DNA from: Prado023 sp963777855
GTDB lineage: Bacteria; Actinomycetota; Actinomycetes; S36-B12; CAIYMF01
NCBI GenBank assembly: GCA_963777855.1
Contig: CAVZRW010000016.1
Coordinates: forward strand, 124,001 to 188,000
Direction: 5' to 3'
Length of the DNA stretch: 64,000 bases
Under the pieces are notes generated by a model. That model had not been told where the DNA came from, ran no database searches, and was given only the letters and a program-made list of their open reading frames with translations. The position numbers and the translations under genes are program-made. Each line of letters begins with the position of its first letter. Position 1 is the first letter of the stretch. Below are positions 55,800 through 64,000 of the stretch, piece after piece.

Positions 55800-58512
55800 A
55801 TGGACCTCCCCCTCCTCCTCGCGGGCCCCATCGTCCGCCGGGTGGACTCGTCCGGGGCGACCTTCTGGCTCGCCTTCTCCGAGTCGGGTCACCGTGACGG
55901 CGACGGTGTGGCAGGGCGACCAGGTCAGCACCGGCGCCGGTCAGGTGCAGTCCGGCGCCTTCGACCGTCGCGGAGAGCACGCCGACGGCCGACCGCGCGC
56001 TTCGGCGAGAAGCTGCACGTCGTGACCGTCACCGCGACGCCCCGGGCCGGGTTCGCTCCTCGTGCCGGGCGTCGATCCACGCCTACGACATCGACGTGCA
56101 GGGCACCGGTGGGCTCAAGGCCCTCGGCCTGCTCGCAGGACTCCTCGGCGCCCGGGAGGGATCGACGCCGTCCGCGCCCGGCGCGACTGGCGCTGGGCTA
56201 CCTGACCGACCGGCTGCCGACGTTCGTCACCGCCGCGGGGCGCCTCGACGACCTGCGCTTCGCGCACACCTCGTGCCGCAAGCCGCACGGCAGCGGCCCC
56301 GACGCCCTGGCCTGGCTCGACGACGTGATCGACGACGAGCGCCTCGACCCGTGCACCGGCCCCAGCACCTGTTCCTCACCGGCGACCAGATCTACGCCGA
56401 CGACGTGGCCGCCTGCCTGCTGCCGATGCTCACCGGCCTGGCCCGCGACCTCCTCGGCTTCGACGAGACCGTGCCGGCTGCGACCGCCCGCAGGGCCGCT
56501 GCGCCGCCGGGCGGCCCAGCGCCGCCAGTCGACGAACGGGCGCCGGTGAAGGACCTGCCGGCGATGCGCCGGGCGCGCGTCGTCATCGAGGGCGCCAAGC
56601 TCAGCACCACCGACGGCAGCAGCCACCTGCTCGGGCTTCGGCGAGTTCGCCGCGATGTACCTCGCCGCGTGGAGCCCGCGCGTCTGGCGGCCGCTGGCGA
56701 CGCGCGCCGTCTGTTCCGCACCGCGTCCGAGGCTGATCGCGAGCAGGCTGCTGCTCACGGACATCGAGGGGTACTACCGCACCCACGAGCAGGCGTCCGA
56801 CGACGCGGACGCGGTCAGGAAGTGGGACAAGGCGGACGCAGCTGAGCGGCCCGGAAGGACGGGGGCACCGACGAGCAGCGCGCGGCCGTCGCCGAGTTCC
56901 GGGCCGGGGTGTCGCGGGTCGCCCGGGTGCTGGCCAACACCTCCACGATGATGATCTTCGACGACCACGAGATCACCGACGACTGGTACATCTCCGCGCC
57001 CTGGCGCACCCGGGTGCTCGTGGCGCCCCTCGGCCGGGCGATCATCCGCAACGGCCTGATGGCCTACACGGTCTTCCAGGCCACGGGCAACGATCCCCAG
57101 CAGTGGCGCGAGCCCGCCGCCGCTGCCACCGACTACCAGCCCGGCACCGCCTACGCGATGGGCGACGTGGTCCACCACGGCGGCGACACCTACTTCGCGC
57201 CGTCGTCGATCGCGGCCAACGGCAAGGCCCCGGGCACCGACGGGGCGCCGTGGCGGCTGATCGCCGGGCCCTCGCTGATCTCGGCGATCACCACGCTGGT
57301 CGGCGACGGCGCGGCACTCCGACCGAGGCGCACTGCGACGAGCTCGATCGGATGCTCGGGCTGACCAGCCCCACCGCCACGCCCAAGGTGAGCTTCCACT
57401 ACAGCCTCGACGGCGCCGCGCCACCGCGTCGTCGTGCTGGACACCCGCACCCGGCGCACCTACCGCTCGGCCACGCGCAACGCCCCGCCGAAGCTGCTCG
57501 GCGACTCGATGAAGACCATGCTGCCGGCGGGCCGCTGACCGACGGTCGCGAGCTGCTCGTGCTGGTCTCGCCGGCCCCGCTGCTGATCCCGCGGATCTTC
57601 GACACCTTCATGCAGCCGGTGCTGGCCTCGGTGTTCGACGTGAAGTCCCACATCCTGGGCACCGAGCGCTACGACCCGGGCGACCCCACGCCGCCGAGCA
57701 TCATCGGCAGCGAGCAGTACGACCTCGAGGGCTGGGGGGCCAACGAGCCGGCGTTCAACGAGTTCGTGCGCCACCTGGCCACCTACCCGCGGGTCGTGGC
57801 GATCGGTGGTGACGTGCACTTCGCCTCGAGCATGGCCTGCGACGTGTGGACCAAGGCCGGCGGGGCCACCGCCGCCAGCCGGATCCTGCAGTGCACGGCC
57901 AGCGCGGCGAAGAACCAGTGGTCGGCCACCCTGCGCGCGGTCATCCGCGGCCAGCGCAGCGCCCAGAAGCTGCTCAAGGGCGAGCCCTGGAGCGCCTGGG
58001 CTGGGACGGCGACCACGGGGGTGCTGCCCCCGGCGGCGAGCATCCGGCCCGGCAGACGCGCCCGGCTGGCCCACAAGCCCACCTACGTCGCCGCCGGCGG
58101 CTGGCCGCCCGGGACCACGCTGGACCCCACCAAGCCGATGGACGTGCAGCTGCGCATCGCCGCCCTGCGCGACGAGCGCGCCGACCTCGGGGTCGGGCGC
58201 GCCGGTCGTGCCGGCGCTGACGACGTGGAACGCCGGGTCGCCGCGACCAGATCCTGGCCAGCTACGCAGGCGGTGGCCGCCGCCCACCAGCAGCTGCTGG
58301 CCTCCCCGTCGGACGCCGTGCGCCTGCTCGTGTTCGGCAGCAACGTCGGCGTCGTGTCGTTCACCCCGAGCAGCGCGGGGGAGTTCTCGGCCACGCACGC
58401 GGTCTACTCGCCCGTGGGCGACGGCACCACGGGCAGTGACTTCACCCACCATTCCCTCGATCTGACCAGGCCGGCTGCGGGCGCCCCGCCGACCCTGGTC
58501 GCGGGAGGTTGA
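55800..58512 (+). CDS. PhoD-like metallophosphoesterase of sheath-associated operon (many indels)
   Basis: This large protein of about 900 residues carries an alkaline phosphatase D-type domain. Metal-binding motifs are LTGDQIYADDV near 56385, FDDHEITDDW near 56960 and GDVHFASS near 57815, with FAHTSCRKPHGSG near 56265. No signal peptide is seen (MDLPLLLAGPIVRRVDSSGATFWLAF). About fifteen small indels occur between 55890 and 57540, and one near 58195; other parts are clean. It starts after a strong ribosome binding site and is the first gene of a three-gene operon; the next gene begins 5 bases after its stop. PhoD-like enzymes cleave phosphodiesters, for example of teichoic acids or nucleotides, and I infer a role with the injection machine. 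Confidence 0.85.
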
Positions 58513-58517
58513 CCGCG

Positions 58518-61500
58518 ATGGCTGACGAGAAGAAGTCCGACAACCTCTTCCAGAAGTTCGCCGGCTGGGCCAAGGAGCTCGTCGACTGGATGCGAGGAGA
58601 CCTTCGGCGACCCCGAGATGGCGCTGCTCATCCGCGCCGACCTCGGCCTGGACGCCACCGCCCACGTCGGAGCCCGGCAAGGTCTCGGAGGCCAGCAAGA
58701 ACACGATCCGCGAGTTCCTCGCCAAGCAGGACGTCGATGCGCTGGCCTTCGCGGCCACCGTCGCGGAGGTCACCGCGCTGGTCGAGACCGGGATGACCTT
58801 CGCCGAGGCCGTGAAGGCCCAGGGGGTGGACGCCGCCGACGTGTTCTGGCTGCTGTTCACGCTGTGGGCCAACGACTGGCTGCGGGTGCGCAACCCCTCG
58901 GCCTACGGGCTCATGGCGCTGCTGGGCCTGATCCTCGAGGACGAGGACACCCTCAACCAGCTGGACCTCGGGCCGCTGGCTGACGTGTTCGACGGGACCT
59001 GGGACGCCGAGCCGTTCCTGGACCGGCTGAGCTTCGTGGTGGGCAGCACGCTCGTGGGCCTCGAGGCCGGGATCCGCGCCGTCGACGGCGCCATCGATGC
59101 CGGCTACGGCTGGGACCCCTCACCCGGGGACTCCCCGGATGCCGTCGCGGTGGCCGGTCGCGCCCTGAGCATCAAGGTCAACATCCCCGTCGAGGGCGGC
59201 GTCTCGGTGGACCCGATGGTCACCCTGATCGCCGTTCCGAAGGCCCACGGAGGCCCGGGCATCGTGATCTCGGTCGGCGGCCTGCTGGACGTCGAGATCC
59301 CGGTCGGCCGGGCCACCTACCACCTGGTGGTCGGCGCCAACGGGGCGTTCACCGCCTACCTCGGCGCCGGTGATCCCGCCCTGCTCGCGGGCGGCACGCC
59401 GTCGCTGGCGCTGCGCATGGAGCCCACCGACCCCGCGAAGCTCCCCGCGGCCGGCGGGGGCGGCGGTGGGCGGCGGCGGTGGCGGTGGGGGCGGTGCCGG
59501 CCGGCGGCCGCGGCCAGCCACGCCGGCCATCGTGGTGGGCTTCTCCGACTCCTCGCGCCTGGAGGTGGGGGCCTTCGGGTTCGGCATCGAGGTCGGCGCC
59601 GACCACGCGGGGGCCCGGGTCACGGCCCGCCGCGGCAAGGTCGTCATCGGCCTGGGCCAGGGCGACGGGTTCCTGAAGAACCTGCCCGGCGGCACGATCG
59701 AGGTGCCCTTCGACCTGGGCCTGCTGGCCGACACCAAGAACGGCGTGCGCTTCGACGGGGGCACCGGCCTGCGGGTCAACCTCCCGGTCGCGGCCTCCCT
59801 GGCCGGGGTGTTCACGGTCCAGTACCTGATGCTCGAGCTGGAGATCGGCCAGCGCGTCGAGCTCGACCTGCGCGGCGGGTTCGCCGTCAAGCTCGGGCCG
59901 TTCCAGGCCTCCGTCGACCAGCTGGGCATCGGCACCGACCTGACCGCGATGTTCTCCGGCGCCGAGCTCGGCGAGGTCATCCGCTTCCTGCCGCCCAAGG
60001 GCATCGGCCTGCGCCTGGACGCCGGCGTGGTCAAGGGCGGCGGGTACCTGTTCATCGACGCCGAGCGCGGCGAGTACGCCGGTGCCCTCGAGCTGACCAT
60101 CGCGGGGATCATCAGCGTCAAGGCGATCGCGCTGATCACGACCAAGCGACCGGACGGCTCCGAGGGCTGGTCGCTGATGCTGCTGATCTTCGGGCAGTTC
60201 TCGGTGCACATCGCCTTCGGGATCTTCCTGACCGGCGTGGGCGGGCTGATCGGCCTGCACCACCGGGTGGACACCGACGCGCTGGTCGCCGGCATGAAGA
60301 CCGGTGCCCTCGACGACATCCTGTTCCCCGAGAATCCCGTGGCCGACGCCCCGCGGCTGATCAACCGGTACAAGCAGTTGTTCCCGATCGAGCCCGACGG
60401 CCTGGTGCTCGGGACCCATGCTGGAGCTGGCCTTCAGCCAGCCGCCCATCGTCTACGTGCGCCTCGGGCTGATCTTCGAGGTGCGCAACGCCCTCGGCGG
60501 GGACCGCCCGGTGGCCCTGACCAAGGTGGTGCTGCTCGGCCAGCTGCTGGCCCAGATGCCCCAGCGCGCCCTGGGCCTGCCGGCGATCGTCAAGCTGCTC
60601 ATCGACGTGGTCGGCTTCTACGACGCGCAGGAGAAGTTCCTGCTGATCCGGGCCCGGCTGCGCGACTCGTTCGTCGGCATCGAGGGGTTCGCCCAGCTCA
60701 ACCTCTCCGGCGAGCTGCTGCTGGCCATGCGCTTCGGCGACAGCCCCTCCTTCGTGCTCTCGGCCGGCGGGTTCCACCCCGCGTTCCGCGACCTGCCCAA
60801 GGGCGTGCCCAACACCCTCGAGCGGCTGGCGGTCTCGTTCGGCATCGGTCCGATCCAGCTGCGGGCCGAGCAGTACTTCGCCATCACCTCCAACTCGGTG
60901 CAGGGCGGGTTCAAGGTCTCCCTGACCGCCAAGCTCGGCCCCGCCAGCATCGAGGGGTGGCTGGGCTTCGACGCGCTGCTCTACCTGGCCCCGCACCTGC
61001 ACTTCATCGTGAGCCTCGGGTTCTCGGTCTCGCTCAAGGCGTTCGGGGCCACCCTGTGCGCGATCTCGGTGTCCATGTCGCTGGAAGGCCCCGGCGAGTG
61101 GCACGCGATCGGCTCGTTCAGCTTCTCGATCCTGTTCTGGGACGTCGAGGTCGGCTTCGACGAGTCGTGGGGCAGCGCACCCGCCGTCGGCGGCGAGACC
61201 ACGAGCGCTGCCGCCGCGCTGATGGCCGAGCTCGGCGACCCGACCCGGCTTGCTGCCCGGGGGCCCGGTGGGCGGCGACGCGCTGGTGACCATCGCCGAG
61301 GTGCGCGGCGCGACGCTGCCCGTGGCCCACCCTCTGGGCCAGCTGTCCGTGCGCCAGAAGGCCGTGCCGCTGGGCGTGCGGATCGACCGGCTGGGCACGA
61401 AGACCCTGACCGAGGGCACCGCCGAGTTCACGATCACCACCGTGGAGGTGGGCGGGAAGCCGGCCACGGCCAGCGCGCCGGTGCTCGAGCACTTCGCCCG

Positions 61501-61969
61501 CGGCCAGTTCATGGAGCTCACCGAGGCCGACCGGCTGGCCGGCCGCTCGTTCGACCGCCTGCCCGCCGGGGTGACGATCGGCACCGACACCTACTCGGTG
61601 AGCCAGTCTCGGTCGGTGGCCGCCACCTACGAGGAGAAGATCCTCGAGCCCGAGCCGGCCATCGCGCGGTTCCCGTGGGCGCTGGTCGCGATGAGCCCGC
61701 GGGTGCTCGACGAGGCGATGGTCGACCTGCACGTGGCCCTCGGCGCCTCGGCCCGCTCGGCCCGCGCCGCGGCCGGCGCGCTGAAGTCCGGGGGTCCCGG
61801 GGCGGTCGCGGTCGCCGCCGACCCGGAGCTGGCCCTCGTGGACCCGCACTCGCTGGCGGCCTCGGTCAGCCTGGTCGGCCCCTCGCGGGGCTCGAGTGCC
61901 GTCGCCGCCCAGCAGGCGGCCCGCTCCGGTGCCATCGTGGTCGAGGCCTTCGAGCTGGCGGCGCCCTGA
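58518..61969 (+). CDS. Very large DUF6603-like protein (several frameshifts)
   Basis: This protein of about 1150 residues starts MADEKKSDNLFQKFAGWAKELVDWM. A helical N-terminal domain of about 200 residues is followed by a long beta-rich body of repeating Gly/Leu/Val/Phe strands (VVIGLGQGDGFLKNLPGGTIEVPFDLGLLAD, GFAVKLGPFQASVDQLGIG, FKVSLTAKLGPASIEGWLGFDALLYLAPHLHFIVSLGFSVSLKAFG), the look of DUF6603 proteins. A poly-Gly linker (around 59455-59495) separates two parts. Indels near 58596, 58675, 59475, 60418 and 61248 break the frame. It follows the PhoD-like gene by 5 bases and overlaps the next gene by one base (TGATG). The alternating strands suggest a large barrel or solenoid. The function is unknown. 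Confidence 0.75.
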
Positions 61970-64000
61970 TGGCCACCACGTACCGATTCCTGCCCTGGGC
62001 CCGCCGCGGCCTGGCCGGCGCCCTGCCCGCGCCCGCCTCGCCGCCGGGGGCCGGTCCGGCGCTGCCCGTGCGCGCCGAGGTGGCGGTGCGGGTCGTGGTC
62101 AGCGGCGGAGCCGGCGAGGTGACCACGAAGGCGCTGCTGCACGGCCCCGGTGACGTGGTCGGCCTGGACCCCGCCCAGGTGATCCGGATGTACCCGTTGC
62201 CCGGCACCACCAACGCCGAGCCCAACTACCTGGCCTGCGTCGACCTCGACGCCCCTGAGCTGCCGTGGCTGTTCACCCCGGTCGGGGTGCCCGGTGACCA
62301 GCGGCTGCCCCCGTGGCTGGTGCTCGTCGTCGTCGAGCGCCGGCCCGGCGTCTCGGTCGGCCTGCCCACCGGGGCGCCGCTGCCCCAGCTGCGCATCGAC
62401 AGCGGCGCGGCCGCGGAGCTGCCCAGCCTCAGCGACTCGTGGGCCTGGGCCCACGCCCAGCTGCTCGACAGCGACGCCGGGGCCGGTGACCCGGCCGCGA
62501 TCGCCGCGGCGCTGACCGCCGCGCCGGACCGCAACGTCGGGCGACTGGTCTGCCCCCGGCGCCTGGTCCCGGGGCGGCAGTGGATCGCGGCCGTCGTGCC
62601 CGCGTTCAACGTGGGCGTCATGCGCGGGCTGGGTGTCGAGCCGCCGGCCGACGTGGTGGTCGGCCCCGCCTGGGGGGCGCCTGAGGCGATCACCCTGCCG
62701 ATCTACCACCACTGGGAGTTCCAGACCGGGCCTGAGGGCGACTTCGAGTCCCTGGCCCGGCGGATCCGCCCGCACAAGGCGTCGCTGCAGGTGGGCATCG
62801 TGCCGATGTACGTCGGCGACGCCGCACCGCCGCTGCGGCTGGCCGCGGCCGAGGACCACGTGCTGGACATGGACGGTGCCCTGCGCGCGCCGGCCGGCTC
62901 CGACGGGCGCCTGGCCGACGTGCCGGCCACGCTGGCCGACGGCCTGCAGGAGGTCACCCGCACCCTGGCCGACGCCGCCGACGGCGTGCTCGACGGCCAG
63001 GTGCTCGAGGACGCCTCGCGCCAGCCGGTGGGCCCGCCCGTGCTGGGCTCGGCGCACGTGCGCCGCTGGCAGGTCCGCGACGACGACGCCGACTGGTTCC
63101 GCGAGGTGAACCTCGACCCGCGCGCCCGGGTGGCCGGTGGCCTGGGCGCCGAGGTGGTCCGCGAGAACCAGGAGGACATCGTCAACGCCGCCTGGCAGCA
63201 GGTCGGCGACGTCCTGGCCGCGGAGGCCGCGCTGCAGCGCGCCGCCCTGACCACCTGGGCCGCCCAGGCGTTCCACCGCAGGCACGTGCAGCCGATGCCC
63301 GACGCCCGGCTGCTCGGGCTGGTGGCGCCGATGGCGGCCCGGACCCCGATCGCGTCGCTGAGCATGACCGCCGCCGTGCACGCCTCCTCCCTCCCCGACG
63401 CGGTGCTCGACGCGGGCCTGCGCCGCGCGCTGGCCCCGGCCGGTCGGGCTGTGGCCCGGGTGGCGCGTCGGGTCGGGGTGGCTGCCCCGGCACTGCGCGC
63501 GGGCCTGGTCGCGACGATGGCTGCCGGGGATGAGCGCGTCGACGCCACCCGGTTCGCCCGGCCCGCGCTGGCCGGCGTGCCCGAGGCCGACCTGCGCGGC
63601 GCGGGGGACCTGGCCGCCCTGGGCCTGCCGGCGGTGTTCGCCCGTGAGTCGGTCGAGCGGATCGCCGACCGCGCGGCCGCGCTGGCCGGCACGGCTGAGC
63701 CGGCCCTGGGCGAGCGGCTGGCCGCGCGTGGCGACCTCGCCAGCGTGGGCATGGTCGGCCAGGTGCATGTCGAGGCCGCGCGGCGGCTCTCGGCCGATGC
63801 CGCGCTCAACGTGCGCGCGGCCGTGGATGCCGGGGCCCACGTCGAGTTCCGCACCCTGGCCGTCACCAGCACCGCGGAGGTGCTCGACGGCATCGCCACC
63901 CTCTCGGCCGAGCACGCGGCCGCCGGGCCGGGGCTGGCGTTGCTGGTCGAGGGGCCGATGGTGGACCCGGTGCACGGGGCGCTGGTCGATCGGGCGCCCC
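61969..64000 (+). CDS. Large unknown sheath-locus protein, partial (runs off the window)
   Basis: Starting at ATG 61969 in a TGATG overlap with the preceding stop, an open frame of at least 677 codons continues without stop to the right edge. It begins MATTYRFLPWARRGLAGAL, then a beta-like domain (RAEVAVRVVVSGGAGEVTTKALLHGPGDVVGLDPAQVIRMYPLPGT). A YLACVDLDAPELPWLFTP stretch and LPPWLVLVVVERRPGVSVGLP follow, and a later helical part contains an AWQQVGDVLAAEAALQRAAL stretch. I do not recognise a named family. Position and overlap make it part of the PhoD/DUF6603 operon. It has no indel that I can see. The C-terminus is outside the window. Confidence 0.8.
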   Translation, partial: MATTYRFLPWARRGLAGALPAPASPPGAGPALPVRAEVAVRVVVSGGAGEVTTKALLHGPGDVVGLDPAQVIRMYPLPGTTNAEPNYLACVDLDAPELPWLFTPVGVPGDQRLPPWLVLVVVERRPGVSVGLPTGAPLPQLRIDSGAAAELPSLSDSWAWAHAQLLDSDAGAGDPAAIAAALTAAPDRNVGRLVCPRRLVPGRQWIAAVVPAFNVGVMRGLGVEPPADVVVGPAWGAPEAITLPIYHHWEFQTGPEGDFESLARRIRPHKASLQVGIVPMYVGDAAPPLRLAAAEDHVLDMDGALRAPAGSDGRLADVPATLADGLQEVTRTLADAADGVLDGQVLEDASRQPVGPPVLGSAHVRRWQVRDDDADWFREVNLDPRARVAGGLGAEVVRENQEDIVNAAWQQVGDVLAAEAALQRAALTTWAAQAFHRRHVQPMPDARLLGLVAPMAARTPIASLSMTAAVHASSLPDAVLDAGLRRALAPAGRAVARVARRVGVAAPALRAGLVATMAAGDERVDATRFARPALAGVPEADLRGAGDLAALGLPAVFARESVERIADRAAALAGTAEPALGERLAARGDLASVGMVGQVHVEAARRLSADAALNVRAAVDAGAHVEFRTLAVTSTAEVLDGIATLSAEHAAAGPGLALLVEGPMVDPVHGALVDRAP

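Noticed and set aside
61627..63975. 782-codon minus-strand frame at the right edge
   Set aside because: The plus strand holds the coupled operon gene starting at 61969 with a TGATG overlap and no stop to the edge; the minus translation is Arg/Gly/His-rich noise.

Overview
The window is very GC-rich (roughly 70-75% by eye). It carries typical actinobacterial content: a class A RNase P RNA, PPK2, a PE-LIG-POL type LigD, a WS/DGAT acyltransferase, a type III polyketide synthase operon, PadR and TetR regulators, many GTG starts and 4-base stop/start overlaps. I read it as a chromosomal segment of a free-living actinomycete. No tRNA, CRISPR array, insertion sequence or integrase was seen.

Layout. 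0.4-7.0 kb holds housekeeping genes: PPK2, an RNB-domain ribonuclease, a VOC protein, rnpB, an APC permease and an MDR reductase. 7.2-10.8 kb (minus) is a tightly overlapped operon of type III PKS, ICMT-like methyltransferase, FAD monooxygenase and UbiA prenyltransferase, the same gene set as the Actinoplanes agq phenolic-lipid cluster. 11.0-14.5 kb holds LigD, a PRC-barrel protein and a small acidic protein. 14.6-25.7 kb is a glycan-use locus: sugar ABC importer (SBP, two permeases), GH130-like and DUF1861-like proteins, a TetR regulator, a secreted barrel-type glycosidase-like protein and a GH3 glucosidase. A shared 12-base operator core lies in front of the importer and in front of the secreted enzyme, with a related palindrome in front of the TetR gene.

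25.9-48.4 kb is mixed accessory and housekeeping content: an SBP-VWA fusion, UPF0303, YdeI, a quinone reductase, an SGNH hydrolase with C-terminal repeats, an AbgT transporter, a GAP protein, an S66 peptidase, a GT2 enzyme, an SDR divergent from a His-rich PadR regulator, GNAT, YbaK, two unknown overlapping genes, a nuclease lipoprotein, WS/DGAT and a methyltransferase. 48.7-52.8 kb holds a P-type ATPase and a DUF3048 lipoprotein. From 52.8 kb to the right edge lies the most interesting locus. It has a contractile tail sheath gene, a DUF2889-like gene on the other strand, and then a three-gene operon (PhoD-like phosphoesterase, a very large DUF6603-like protein, and a further large protein running off the window) behind an iron-box-like promoter. 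This looks like one flank of an extracellular contractile injection system or a related sheath machine.

Two general cautions. About 17 genes are broken by small indels while their protein-level motifs stay intact. In three blocks (14.6-17.3, 23.6-25.7 and 55.8-57.5 kb) there is about one indel per 50-100 bases. This pattern fits consensus errors far better than gene decay, so such genes are annotated here as full-length CDS with notes. Intergenic spaces also carry a recurring family of long hairpins built on GATTCTCC-like words and several short tandem repeats.
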